64,000 nucleotides of DNA from Albula goreensis (Eukaryota; Chordata; Actinopteri; Albuliformes; Albulidae): positions 9,134,049 through 9,198,048 of the forward strand of contig CM040764.1 of assembly GCA_022829145.1 (NCBI GenBank), in the 5' to 3' direction. The notes below the pieces were generated by a model. It did not search any database. It saw only the letters and a list, made by a program, of their open reading frames with translations, and was not told the origin of the DNA. Shown here piece after piece: positions 47,977 to 61,705 of this stretch; the stretch's first letter is position 1, and each line of letters begins with the position of its first letter. Both the position numbers and the translations under genes were made by a program.

Positions 47977-50164
47977 CGAGGCTACGCAAATGAAACCTGG
48001 AAGCTAACTATCATTCCACATCAATATGGTTTGTTTCACTTGTATGAACAGAGCTTTCTTTTTGCCGAACTGGGTTTTGAAGTAATCTCAAGGTTTTAAT
48101 TTGGTCTATTTCGATTGGTAAACCGCTACGATGTACCTATTATCTACAGTCAATTGTAAACAAACATTATAGCGGAGGAGACAATGAGCGAGCAAAGTTA
48201 GCCCCAACACTGCTGTTTACCGAGAGCATCCCTGCGAGCTTCTGCTGTGAAAGAAATCTGTATGCTCCTTACACGTGTTAAAATAAATGCAGGGCTACTT
48301 GTTGAGTGAACATTTTGTGATGAGATTGCTTGAAATAAAGGTGCTAATTGTTTACATCTGTTAAAAAATCTACTATCCGACGGATAATTGAGTGTGATCA
48401 TAGCCAACACGAACTAATGTGATTCAGTAATACTGAACGAAACAGTATTAGTTTTGAATTCCACACTTAAAAAATATACGAGTGTACATTTAAAAAACGC
48501 ATGCAATGCCCATGCCGCGGTGTTTCCTGAGAAAATGATCTATTAATTTCCTGTTCTAATAATTCCTGTTCTATTTCACAGTTTATGAAGTGATTTGAGC
48601 ATGTAGTGCATTGTGGAACGGCACCGGAGCAAACACATGCTAGAACAACAGAATCATTTTGGGAATTATTTCAGAGGTCTGTGAGCGGTGCCTTGTAGTG
48701 ATAAACTGATCATACATGAGAGCAACAGAAATACAGTATTTAAACTGGAATTGAATGAATTTTTTCATTGGCTTTTGGAAATAAAGTAATTTGTCCTCTT
48801 GGCCTTTAAAGTGATAACTGTCAGTCTACACTACAGCATTGGCCACTATTTTGTATTGATATTTATTGTTTGTGCACATGAATACCTAAAGGGAATACAT
48901 TTCTCTTCCTGGGCTGTAAGGAAACACCATTCAATCGGTTTGTAAAATAGAATTGTCATTATGTCTTTTAATTTCAATCCAGTTTAAAAACCTGGCATTA
49001 AAATAAAATGTCACATAAAACACACACCAGGACCATCGCAGTTGAAAGGACATGTAATGCTAAAGAGCAGCACTTGGACAAATTAACATGCTGGCAAGCA
49101 AACAGTTGTTCAGCTAAATATTAAAACTGGCCGGTATACAAATCCATGTTATAAGACTATATTGACTATCCAGTTAAATGGCAAAAAGCTCAGTAAGGGT
49201 AAAGTAGATGTAGTTAGCTTTATGAATAATCTGCAAAGATCTACCTAGTTTTTACTGATGCAAAAATATGATAAACCATGATTGCATGACATAATTGCAT
49301 ATAAGTCACATTCCATTCATAATGAATGCAGCAAATAATCCTACACAATAACTATGTGGGTGCATAGGTTGAAAGGCAAGGATAAGCAGTAACTGTGTGT
49401 GTGCTACAATAAGCAATATGTTTTCAGAGGGTTTTTTAATGTATTGTTCTTTGTTTTTTGTTCATTGGTGGACAGCTGCTGCACTTACAACCATGCTATC
49501 CTTCCTGTGAATCCTTTGTCAAGAACTTTTCTGTGTCAATGACTTTCACTTGATTTGAAATATAAACACTATGTTTTTTTTCCCCTTTTGTCATTTTGTC
49601 CTAAAGTTTGTAACATTTTAATTTTTTTAAATTGAAGAGGGAGTGTTTTTTTTCTTCCTAGTTGTCAGTGACTGGTGAAGGTGTGTCCCTGTGTTCGTGG
49701 TGAAGAACTTCTGCTAGTTTGATTGTTGGTATACAGAATGAGAGAATTTGTTATGTGAAATTAGCTTAAGTTATTTTAGTAGGTGTACTTTGATGTCACT
49801 TTCATTTACATAGCTTCCAGAGTTAAGTTAACAATGCAGATTCTTGTTGAGATTCTTGATGCTGCTGTATATGAATTCCACAGCATCTCAGCCATGGTGC
49901 AGCTAGAGCAATTGGGAGGCTAGCAGTTGTAGGGTTTTTTTTTCTCCCCATGCCCCCCATCCCACCAGAATTGGACAGTTGTTATTTCAGACCCACCAAT
50001 CAGCCACCTCCTACTGATTCGGGTGCAGGGAGATGCGCGTGTGGGACTCTTCCAATTCACGTGACGACTGACAGTGGCCTCTCTCTACACTGCAGCTGCA
50101 ACACCAGTGACATGTACCCTTTGCAGCATGTGGAGCACAAAGTCAGCATATGACCAGTTCATGA

Positions 50165-50350
50165 GTGTTTGACCACGAGAGGCTGCTCAAGAGCAGTGAG
50201 ACTGAGGGTTTCAGCAGATTTAACATCCGGTTCTCCCCTGTGAGGCTCAGCCAATTGTTGCCTCCCTCATGTGGACCTCTAACAATGCTGTAAAGGCACG
50301 GCTGGGAGGCTCACAGCTCCACCACATGTGCTTTGCTCCTCGGGCTGTCT
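50165..50350 (-). mobile_element. Diverged copy of the same SINE, reverse, in ssbp4 intron 1
   Basis: AGCCAATTGTTGCCTCCC and the following spaced blocks (AAGGCACGGCTGGGAGG, then CTCACAGCTCC) follow the order seen in the 6496-6730 copy. Confidence 0.55.
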
Positions 50351-53300
50351 TAAGCATGCGTATTTTAAGGGGAATATACTGTAGCAAGAAATGGGGATAC
50401 TGAAGTCAACATTACCACTGATACTGCTGTCTCCAGGTCCCAGGTGTAAAAACTATAAAGCAACTGAGTCTGTCGTCACACAGGAAGAGTTCAACATCAA
50501 AACAGAAATTGGAAAATATTCATAAACACATTAAACTAAGTGATACAGGGCATGTGGGTTGCAGGAGACCCCAGGGGTACAGGACCAGTGCCTATAGCCA
50601 TTTTTGGAGAGTCACAGGGTCTGCTGGCTGTCATATTTACACTCCTCATAAACACACCTCGCCTGGTTCCCTGGGTCTGAATCAGTTGCTGGTTTTGGAG
50701 GTGGGACTGTAAAGCAGCATGCCCTGTGGTTGTCCTGGACTAGGCCCGGCCCCTGTTGCTGTGGGGCTCTGGCATCCTTGTGTGCTACCTGGAGAGCCAC
50801 GGCAGTGCCAGTTTCCACGGTTACCAACCATGTGCCAGGCCTGTCTCATTCCGCCAGCCTTACACACCCGTCATGCCAGAGTCAGGCCCTCGGAGGGCCT
50901 TGGTGCAGGTTTTTGTGGAGGATTTTCCATTCAATCAGCTGTCTTTGTGGACTCTGTCTGCAGTGTTTGGATATGAAACCAGTTCCGAAATTTTACATTG
51001 GCCTTGTGATGATAAACAAGATGGATAAGGGATGTGGTTCTAGATCCCGCTCAGTCAGTGGCTCTGATTACGTTATTTAGACAATTTGTAGCAAAGGCCT
51101 TAAGAACCTGTTGAATGAGGTGTCACATATTGCAGCGCTGCACAGGGAAGTGTTCAGTTCCTGTATTTGCATGCCTGCACCTGTAGGTGTATGTGTATTT
51201 GCATGTTTGTGTGCATGCACGTGCATATGTGTATGGGTACAAGTAACACCAGAGGACCAAAATGTGACAGAGGCCCAGCAATTTTCCAGTCTGTCAGCCA
51301 AGTTTGAGCTGGGAGATGATGCTTAAAAGCCTGTTCATTTTGCGCCTCAACATTTCTCTCCCCATGTATTTATAGAACATTGTTAAAAATTGTTGTGTTT
51401 TGTGTGCTATTATTATTCAGGCAAGGCAACAATGGTATAATAATGAATATTGAACTTTGATGCCGTATGTGCATGGGGTCCAGATGAGTCTTTGATAGAC
51501 CGATTAAAGCTTTCCCATGATTCTCGCGTGACTAAAATAGAGGAGTCTTTTGTATGACTGGCACATTATACATGAGGTTTTTTTTTTTTTTTTTTGGAAA
51601 CGGTGAAAGAGTAAGCTTAAATAATTAAGCTGCGATGGAGTGCGGTGTTATCTTTCACTCCTGATGTTATCCACTCTGACATTGTCTCTGTTCTAATATT
51701 CCGCTGGCTGTGTTAAGTGTAGAGTCCTCAATGCTTTCAGGTAGCTTGCAGAGGGAACGTGGGCAGGTTATTCCTGGTTCTGGAATGCTGTGGTTCAGGT
51801 TCTTGACCAAACCACTAGAGAAGGAATATAAAGTTCTTTTGGACCATGACTATTTGGAATGTGTCTCTTATTTCTGACCCTAGTGTGCTGACACAGGGCA
51901 GTTGTTGCTGTGTTTAATGATGGAATCAGGTTTAATTTTCTTGAAAGACCTGAGCAGAACTCAAAGGACAAAGCAACTTGAACCTGCAAAGCGGGCCAAT
52001 TTTTTAGGGACCACTCTGGAGTATAAAAATGTAAAATAAAAAATAAATAAAATCTTTTCCTTTGCTTTGCTGTTCACTATGTTGCAGTTAAACTCTGTTT
52101 CTGTCCTAATTCGCTAACTTCCTTTGCATTAGATGGTGGTGCTTGGCTCTGGGCTGTTTGGTTAGCTTTTTTAAGTTTAAAGACCACATGCGTGTAGGCC
52201 CGGGGGCGGGGTGTAAGGTGTGCTCTCAGCAGTCGCAGGGGGTGGTCCTCTTCATGTGCTGACATGGTGTGTAACAGCAGAAAAGAGGCGGCCATGTTCT
52301 CAGGTTCGAATTTTGCCATCCCACTTTGTGTGCTTGACTCAAGTTTTAATGACAAATATAATTATGTATTTAGAGAAAAATTACAGAAGTTATATGAAGG
52401 CTATTTAAGTCCTGGTCCAAAGCAATGCTTCTTTTCATTTGCTAATGTTGAGGCAGTATGCTATGCTACAAATTAATTCCATGGTAAGAAAGAAATGAAT
52501 TTTTGCGTGCCACCCCTTATCAGAGAGTCTGGCGATTGGCCCTGCCTAGCCTTGCTTGTTAGGCTCATAAATATGAGCACAAGTGTTGTCTTGCTTTGTG
52601 GTGTAACTGCCCAGCCTCTGCTTGCTTACATTACACCAAGTCACTCTAAGTTACCCAGTGGCCACTGCAGGATTGCTTGCATTGAGTTTGAAATGCATCA
52701 TACAGCTTGGAGTCCAGAAGTTTGCCTCTGCCTGGGGTAATGAGTCATAATTATTATCAAGAATGGGTTACCAAAATTGTTTTTTTTTTTTCTAAGTAAA
52801 CTCCAATTGTGGATTTTAAAAAAATACAATCTGCAACTCCTGTAACAAAGAAATATATTTGACTTCCGTTTCCCTCAAATCTGTGGGCTGTTCCTTTCCA
52901 CTTACGGCGCGTGTCTTCCGTTTTCTTCGTTGTGGTGGGTTCTCCACACATGGATCAAATGAATGCTCAAATTCTCACTGCAGCTCACTCCACTCTTCAC
53001 CCTCCTTCCCCCTGTTTGGTGTTTGCGTTGTGTTGCCAACATGTCTCCCTCTTTCCATGCATGGCTCTCGCCACAGCTCGCTCCTGAGGCCCGGCAGGAA
53101 ACGGCTGCAGGAAATGGAATCGTAATCATGGAATTATAAGCAAAATGTACAGCCAAAACCATAAGCATTGTTTACGTTTGTTTCATATGGTTGTGCTTAA
53201 TCCGAGGGACCATTGTCTTGAAAGGTTTCAATTCAACAAAAGCTGGATAATGTACCGTGAAGTGTCACCCATATTTAGTGTAACAATATGTCAATAAGTT

Positions 53301-54073
53301 GTTATTTTTAATTTGAATGGGAAAAGGTACCTGTGTCTTTGACAGATGATGGTCCTGATCAATTCTAGCAGTGAATGTGGGTAATTGTGTCCAGTGTATT
53401 ATCAGTGCACTGGAAAGCAATCTTAATTTGATTATTGAATGTGCATTTTCTTGATTAGCTGCTGGCAGTTCTCCCTGGGCTCAGTTTATGAGAAATGACA
53501 ACTGGATTGTGGAATACATTTCTCCACCAGCCAGAAACTAATCTTGATTTGAGATGCCTAATCTCTGCTACAGCATCAGGGTAACTTTGTTAACTTTCCT
53601 GTCCTGGGCTTCCTGCAGTCTGATTGATGCCTGCAGATCTCCTGATGTTGGACTTTGGCGGTTTATCATTTCACACGCCCACTCTGTGGGGGGGGTTCCA
53701 TCAGAACCACTAACTGACCGTTAGGCTTATGTAGTGAGGCACATGCCTAGAAGTTGGTCAGAGTTATTCTGCATTAGAGTGAGAGACAGAGCCATTCAGG
53801 GTCATAGTTATTCACGCCTAACAATTTAGGCTAGCCAGAAACTGATCCAGAGATCATCTCGTCAGAGCTACTCTCAGACTCTCAACAGCCAGCAGAGTAT
53901 TAACCAATCACACTGAAGCATGATGTCAGCATGATTGTTGCCAAGTTTCAACGGTTATCACAGGAAACTTGTAGGGGCATGAAGTGTACCCATGTGTTCT
54001 GAGGGTTAAACGAAAACAGGTTTGACATCGGGTGCAAGGGTCAGACAGCTCACTGCTGTGTGTGTTCTCTCTG

Positions 54074-54074
<1 letters not shown>

Positions 54075-54128
<54 letters not shown>
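54075..54128 (+). repeat. (CA)27 microsatellite in ssbp4 intron 1
   Basis: The longest pure dinucleotide array in the window. Confidence 0.97.
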
Positions 54129-54129
<1 letters not shown>

Positions 54130-54348
54130 CTCTGAGATGATTCCCCCCTCCAAGATGTTGAAAGTGTCTTCAGACCTCTGTTTTCCCTCTTCATGTCCAA
54201 AGCCTGTGTTTGTTTCCCCTCTTTCATTCTGTGCGGTTAGGGTAATGGGTTGCCACATTTCTATTTGGTCTCTCTCAATCTCAGCAGGATCTCCCCCTGT
54301 CATTTCTGACAGCAGGATGGAGAGGGCTGATTTTGGGGGGTTGGAAAT

Positions 54349-54373
54349 GGGGTGGGGGAGGTGGGGGTTGGGG
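54349..54373 (+). promoter_or_regulatory. G-quadruplex motif in ssbp4 intron 1
   Basis: G-runs of 4, 5, 5 and 4 with loops of 1, 4 and 2 nt on the sense strand, preceded by a run of 6 at 54335-54340. Confidence 0.6.
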
Positions 54374-57300
54374 TGTGTAGTTGTCCCCCCAGGCACCCCT
54401 CTGAGCAAGTATATTTGGGCTCATTGAAGGGGGTGAGCGAAGACAGCGAGGCTGACAGACAGTGAGCTGCAGGCCCCCTGGGCGAGTGACGAGCCACAGG
54501 CAGTTCTTACTTTACCTCAGTGTACTTCAAGGAAACGTCTCTCTGCTGCTTCTCACTGAACATTCACCTGCTCCATCCATTTAAACTCACATCAGTTTGC
54601 TTGAATTCACCTCTGTAACACCCCAATGCAGGAGATGCCATACATATGAATATAGGCACTATTGCAAGTAAATGTGGATAGTTTCGCAGCAGTTCCTTAA
54701 ACAACACATAGATGCGTTTGACTTTTTTGCGAAACAGTTAATTTCCCAGTTTAAAACAGAACATTCCACTGATGAGCCGTCAAGCAAAAGTCCTAACTCC
54801 ACATACTTCATTATCAGGGGTTGTTGTGATGATTGAACAAGACAGAAACAAGACAGCATCTGAGACCTTCCAACTTCAAAATCTGACCAATAGCTGAAGG
54901 CCTGTGGTGTTGAGCTCACCAGTTCGTCTTCGCTCCAGTCAGAGGAGGGGAAAAATTTATTGCATGCAGACCCTGGTAAAAATGTCACATCGAACACCTC
55001 CAGATTTAATTGGCAAACACTTTTCCTGTGTTCTCTGTGTTCCCCTGAAATACACTGGGACTTACATCTCACACACAGTTCTCTCTAATGAGGGGCCCAA
55101 ATAAATATGATTCTAGGACTCTATTTGTTTCCATAGAGAGAGCACACAAAGGCAGAACTATGTTTTTCATGATGATCGGTATGCCATAGATCCCTAGCTC
55201 TTATAAATGGGACTCTGGTTGGCAGGCATGACCGTAAAGCTCAGAGGTGATCCTTTCTGCATCAAACACCAACTGCTGTCCCCCCTCCCTGTGAGGGTAC
55301 ACTGGGTTAAGTGGCCTGTGAATGGCCTGAAGAAGGGAAAATTGGCCAGTCTGCATACTGGTCAAGGGAACGCCATCCCCCTCCCTGCTGTGTTACCAAG
55401 ACAAGCTGGTACCCTCTGGAGAGCAGGCGGCTAAGACCAAGGGTAGCAATGAGCCATTGTTTGGACATAGATTTGAGTATCAGATACAGGCGATGCTGGT
55501 CCCTTTTTTTCTTTTGTTTGACGGTCTGAACTTCCTGTTATGACTGCCTCTGGTCTGATGTGCAGGGCTCCTGTGAAATCTCCTTTATTGTTCCTTGTGT
55601 TTATCTCATTTTATATCATAGTTGCTCACATTTCGCAAAAATGACAAAAGAAAATGACGATCTGACAAAGGTTGTGTTTTTGATGAATCATTTTAATTAG
55701 TGTTTTTCTGAATACATGGGCGAAAGATGAGCTCTGTGTTGCAACAGTCGAATGATGTATCATTATCCTTTTCTTCTACTCCTGTTATATAAATATTTAA
55801 AACTGAATAATGAATATATTTAGATTTTTTTTTGGTTTCAGCTCAAATAACTGCGAGATAATGGTTGTGTGTATTGGTTGCTGGTTTGACTTCTCTCACA
55901 TTCTCAACACTAGTGTAGCCATTAAAGCTACAGTAAAAGCAAAGCTCCTGAAAAGGCCATCTGTAGTAATAATGGTAGCAAAGGAAATAATTATTCATGT
56001 GCTTGATATAATCATCAACACAGCCGCTAGCAAAAGTGGTCCACAAACCCTGCCTGGCATCTTACAATTTCAGGCAACAGTGTGCGGGTGCATTTTGTAA
56101 ACACTTCAAACCTCCCAAATTCATAGAATGAATTTGTGTTCTGTCCGAGCCCTGTGCCTACCTGAAGAAGTTTTGCTCGTATATGTTGCTTAAAGTATGT
56201 GGTAGTAGCTGTCGTGCGATGGCTGGCTGACTGTGTCTCAATGGCTGTACTGACACTGGTTTCTCCTCCAGGCTGCTGAGCTTGTACTCTCAGAGTGCGC
56301 TCCATAGCCTATCTGTTCTAAATTAGGAGCTTTCTTAGAATAGTTTATTGTGTAGGGGTGTGTAGTGGTTTTTCTAGCTGTTGTGTTTGTAATGAGGAAA
56401 TCCCTTTTTTCTGAGGTGGTTATGAGAGGACCCAGCCTCCCTATCACCCTGTTTGTGTGTTTAAGCTGGGTAACTTATTAAGGCTCAGGGAAGTTTTGTA
56501 GGTTTTTCCCTCATCTCAAAATATTTTTGTCCCTCTTAAAAAATGATGGTTATGAAGCATTGGCCTTTTTGTTAGTAGCTTGACACAAAATAAAGATTGA
56601 TTTGATTTTCAGGTTTGATATTTGGCTTCCTCCGTGTCCAGGTCAGTGCCCCCCACCCCCCACCCCCGTCTGGCTGTCTGTCACCTCTCTGCCCAGCCTG
56701 ATTCTGGGCTCCTGCCCTCCCCAGCACACTCACATCAGCTCCTATCGCCCCCCGCTGATTGACTGACTGATCGGAGTGAACAGTGTCAATTCTGGGGGCC
56801 CCCCGGGGCCCCCGCCTGCAGACGCTGGGGTTCACACCAAGGTCAGGGACTGATGCATGTTCAGCCTTCCTCTGTTTGTGGGTCAGTGGCCACTGCGGGG
56901 AGGAGGGCTCTGCCGACAGATTCTGTCTGTCTGTTTATGTGGTCGTATAAGCAGAGAGGAGGATACTCTGATTTTCGGCATGGCTACTTGTACTCAGGCT
57001 AGGAGCCCTATGTGTGCTTTTTGTTTCTTCCAACAAAAAATAGTTTTGCTGCTGTAAGGAGAATTTAATTGATGTCTGGTTTGGCAATACGTATGTATGC
57101 ATGAGTAGTATTTATGCTCCAGGCAGTTCTTTACTAATCAGTCGGATCATTTACACGTCGTCATTTATACATTGTTTCTTGTTTAAGTAATGTGATTTGT
57201 GCTCTGGCGGTTTGCATTTTCTTTGATTTGATTGATTGACTGGTAATCACACTGGAGCACTTAACGCTGCAAGTGTGCACACCTGGCTAACGAGCACCTG

Positions 57301-59832
57301 GCTGTGGCAAAGGACGGGAAAACAATGGGCCATGAGCCAAACCCGTGCTCCGCTGAAATCAGTTTAAATATAAAGTGCTAACAGCACTCGCATCTGACTT
57401 TACAGTCCTGTCAGATGACATTTCTTCAGTCTGAAAGCAACCCCTGCCTTTGCCAGTTCTGATTGGCTGGCAGCAACACAGAGCATTGCCTAATTGGGCG
57501 TAGTTGTACCCTGGAAGGGATGGGAGTGTCTGCAGTGTATTCCCCGCCTCATTGCTCAAACGAGGCCACTCCCAGGAAAATGGGCAATGCCTGCACCAGC
57601 TGCGCAGCCCTCTGCCGCAGTGACTGCGCAGCTGAGCCAGTGGACCGTAGAGGGAACAGGAAGTGGCGGCTGGCTGCATATGTGCACGCACAGGACGCGG
57701 ATTGCAGTCTGAGCCGTTTCTCTTTACAGCATTAAATTGATTGTGAATTGTATATATGGGAAGGGGGTGGGGGAAGAAAGGGAGGAAAACGGGGATGAAA
57801 ATGAGTGCTTGTTTTCACATAGCTTCTCTGATTAAGATGTCAGCGGGAACAAAAGCCCCACATGCAGCGCCTCCTCAGGCCCCTGTTTATGTGTCTCTGA
57901 TTTACACCGACACCTACTGAGCCACCGCCGCAGTTAGCACACACATTAGCACCCCAGACTCTAAAACAACAAATGTTTATGTCAATGTAATTTTGTTTAT
58001 TTACTCTGTCCTTTCGCTGAAGTTGGCCGTCAGAGCCTAAAAGATCACAGCCTTAAATTTGACCATTTTCATTCTTCCACCCGTTATTTCCAGCGGATGG
58101 AAGTAGCCAGGAGACCTGCATATGTACGTGACATTCAGAGAAGAGTTGGTTAGGTATGAGAGTGAGTGGTGCGGCAGTCACTGTTCACGGTCATATGCAG
58201 GGAATGAAATGGATCTGGTGGATCTCTAGCTTTCTGTGCATTAGAGCTGTGATGGAGCTTTGTGTGGAGGGAGAATGAGATGATGGATTTTGGACTGAAA
58301 GTGCAATATGCTGAGAGCACTAATGATGCAGTGACATCATCGATTCTGATCCAATGGCATAATCAGTTCTGATCCTGTGACATGATTATTTATGTAGCAT
58401 TAACCGAATGACAGTAGATTTTTATATGAGGTCCTAGGTTCAATAACACAATCCTTCCTGCGTCTCAAAAAAATTGGTTTATTTAACCAGTATGTGGTTG
58501 TGAGCTTGTGTGTGTATGAGAGAGTGCGAGTGTATATGTTCATGTGAGCATGTGTGTGTGTAGTCAAGAAGCAGGAAATGGTGACCTGAGCTTCACAAAT
58601 CACATACTTAAAAGTAAAACAACTATGCAGACTGCTACTGTTGTCGCTTTAAGTTGCTGGCCAGCATTGGGGCGTTAGCTATGTAGAGTGCGTCATTCAT
58701 CATTTGAAGTGTGTTTACACGGAGTGGATACGTAGGCCGATCTGATTGAATGTGTCACTGCCCCTCATGTATCCCCTCGACACGCTGTGAGGAGCGTCAC
58801 TGAGAGCGGTGGGCGTCCCTGCTTCCTGTGACTCAGAGGAGACTGTATAGAGGTCCTGATTCACTGCGGTCATAGAGGATCTTGTGGATATTTCCGGAAG
58901 AGTAGGGGTGCTAACCCCAGTGTCCCCATCAGACTCACATAAATCCAATATTCTGCATCTATATCTGTTTGGCTTCACATTTCCTTGCTTTCCCCACCCA
59001 CTTTGACTGCTCCTGGCTGTCACTGGAAGCAGTCGACCTACCTCGGGATATTGACACTGGTTCTCATGGGCCGCAGGGTATAGCGCTTGCTGTTGTCACT
59101 TAGTTCTTTATTAGTCACTTAGAGCAGTTGATTACTCTTCTTGTGAAAAAGCTCTTTGGCTTTTTTTTTTTTTTTGTTGGGTCTGAGTCGGTTGTTTTGT
59201 AGATTTTTTTTTTTTGTTTTAATCTAAAAACAAAGGCTGACATGCATTTTTTAGCTTTGAGGGTTATAGTGACCAATTGTGATGCATTTCATCAGTGGAG
59301 TCATTAATGCCTGAGCTGGCGCTGGAGTGGTGGAGCACAGGCTATTATGGGTGTGCCCATGGAGCCACCTTAGGGCCAGAGTGCCTGCTGAGTGCACTGG
59401 GATTTCAGAGCTGCGCCTCTGTCCGCAATCCAATCATCAACTTGGCAAATGACCTGGGTTTGGCATGGATTATATGGACATGCTTATCGTTATAATATTA
59501 TTTTTCAATGCAAAAAAGCACAAACATTTTTTTTCTCTACCCTAACTGCTGCCAGTATTTTGACTGTCTCGAATGTGTCAATTTTAAATCAGTTGTAAAT
59601 GTAGTAAGTGGTTTTCGTGACCCGCTCAGAAACCCCTGTACCCGTGGCTCACCGTGTCCAGCCGGTGAGAGCCCCATCGCTGACTGGTTAATTAAAGATG
59701 GCTGGTAAAGTTTGAGTGTGCTGCCTCCCCAGCATGTAACTGCACTCTGCTTTCTCAGACTGTCACAAACTTTTGTGGGCTCTGTCCTAAAATGGTCCTG
59801 ATCTTCTCAGTGGTGCAGTCTAGGGTTAACCC

Positions 59833-60210
59833 TCGGCCTATTTTCATTATCGATTAATCTGCTGATTATTTTACTGATAAATCGATTAATTATGTGGTGT
59901 ATAGAACATTCGAAAACTATGAAAAATTCCAATTACAGTTTCCTAGAGCACAAGGTGACGTTATTAAATGTTTTGTTTTGTCAGGCCAACAGTCCAAAAC
60001 CCCAGAGTATTCAGTTTACTCCAATTTAAGAAAAGCATCAAATTCTCACATTTGAGAACATAGAACCATCAAATGTTTGGCATTTTTGCTTAAGACGATT
60101 AATTAATTGTTAATTATATTGATTTAGATAAATCGATTATCAAAATAGTTGGCAATTAATTCATTCTTTCAATCAACTAATCAATTAATCGACTAATCGT
60201 TGTAGCTCTA
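59833..60210. mobile_element. Dispersed AT-rich fish repeat with inverted ATCGATTAAT-type ends
   Basis: The left end has ATTATCGATTAATCTGCTGATT and the right end has CAATTAATCGACTAATCG, a near-inverted match. The interior includes TTTCCTAGAGCACAAGGTGA and AACAGTCCAAAACCC. I recognise this pattern as a repeat common in teleost genomes, but cannot give its family name. It has no coding capacity and resembles a nonautonomous element. Confidence 0.6.
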
Positions 60211-61363
60211 CGCAGTATACCCTCCTATTAGTCTTACTACCATTGATACAAAAGGGCTTTGGGGTCATGTTATTCTCACCTCCTCACTCAATATACACAC
60301 CTCAGCTTCATCCACACCGCTGGTTGCTTCTTCCCTCATGTAATGTGTATATTATGGATAGGCGAAAGCAATGTGGCACAGCCTTGCCTAGTCAATCACT
60401 GGTGGTCATTGAGACAATGAGGGCGCTGCATCAGTGTATTTGGATGGGGCTCGGTGTAATTTGGCCTGGAGAGGAGAGGCTGATAGAGGCCGGGGGCAGT
60501 GAGGTCTCTGGGGAGCGAGCGATTGGTTTAGCCTGGGTGACTAAATCACTCGCTGATGGAGACTGAGCATGACACACAGGTGTCAATGGGACAACTTGCT
60601 GAAAGCCTCCATGTTCACATGAGCACTTCAGTACCTGATGGAACTGGAAAACAGGTGTTTTAATTGACAAATGAATGCATGAAATTACTTGAGCATATAA
60701 TTTCAGGTGTCCATTTCTATGTGTTTAGATATGAATGAATGTTGGAACATTCCATGTGGTTCTCAATGTTGAACCTGGAAATAATCAAGCCCCTTCCCCA
60801 AACGCTGACATGAGGATATCAGTTCTGTCTGCATAAATACTGACTCACAGCCGAAGCTGTTTACTCACACTTTTCTGCAGAAAAATGAATAATATCAGTG
60901 AATCATCTCCTTTTATGCAGTATTCTTCTAGTGTACCTTATGCATATTGATGAGGAATAAGAATGATCTGGGTGTTTTAAGAAGCATTTAAATATACATT
61001 CATGTAATAGATTAGTGTTCTCATGATTGAATTAACCAGTATTTGCATTTCAACATGAGTCATTTACTTCCTGCAAGCACTATTATGTTAAATCATTTTG
61101 CCTTAATTGGTCATGGTTTGGCTTATTACACATACTCAAAGTTTGGCCTTTTGTGTATGTTAAAAAAGTTGTTTTTATGTATGGTGAAGCATTTTTTCAG
61201 TTTAATGTTAATTTGGTTCATACTATGCCTACTGATGTATTGTGTTGCATACCAGTGTTGTTCGTGTTTCACATGTGGTCTGTTTAAATATATTATGTCA
61301 TGATACCCTATAAGTCACTGCATAGCAGCTCTGCTGGAATGAACAAATGAATTAATGCACACA

Positions 61364-61407
61364 TGAATGAATGAAGGAATGAATGAATGAATGAATGAGT
61401 GAATGAA
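61364..61407 (+). repeat. (GAAT)n tetranucleotide microsatellite
   Basis: About ten GAAT units with small interruptions, roughly 300 bp before ssbp4 exon 2. Confidence 0.9.
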
Positions 61408-61705
61408 CCAGTGGACAGTGGGAGGCCCGGGTATTTGAGACCGGAGCGGAATACCACTCACTCATGTGGACTTAAGTTGCCTCCCTAGTGGAACATGAGT
61501 GACTGGTGCTGTGGACTTCCACACTGATAATCCCTGTGCACATTATTTTTCTGCACTGCCTGTGCTCTTTAGAACCTCCTGCCCTCGCCCCGCGCCTCAT
61601 GGGCCTGTAATTGGAAATGCAGCGCTGTGCTTTTTTTTCCCCTGGAGTGTGGAGAGAGAAGGATCTAATGCTGGCCTCCCTCCTTTTTCCCCTTCTGTTT
61701 TTCAG

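Larger units (their letters stand above)
46683..61705 (+). other. ssbp4: ssbp4 intron 1, 15.0 kb
   Basis: A phase-2 intron with donor GTAAGT and acceptor TTTTTCAG. It contains a GCTA/TAGC-rich stretch (46700-47990), a perfect 13-bp hairpin (47948-47976), a reverse SINE (about 50165-50350), a (CA)27 array (54075-54128), a G-quadruplex motif (54349-54373), an AT-rich dispersed element (59833-60210) and a GAAT microsatellite (61364-61407). No other coding exon was recognised on either strand. Long first introns are usual for SSBP genes. Confidence 0.88.

Noticed and set aside
53926..54427. Long open frames with poly-(VC), poly-(HT) stretches
   Set aside because: They are translations of the CA/TG microsatellite; the same applies at 31847-32269, 33654-33938, 35086-35586 and 42177-42584.
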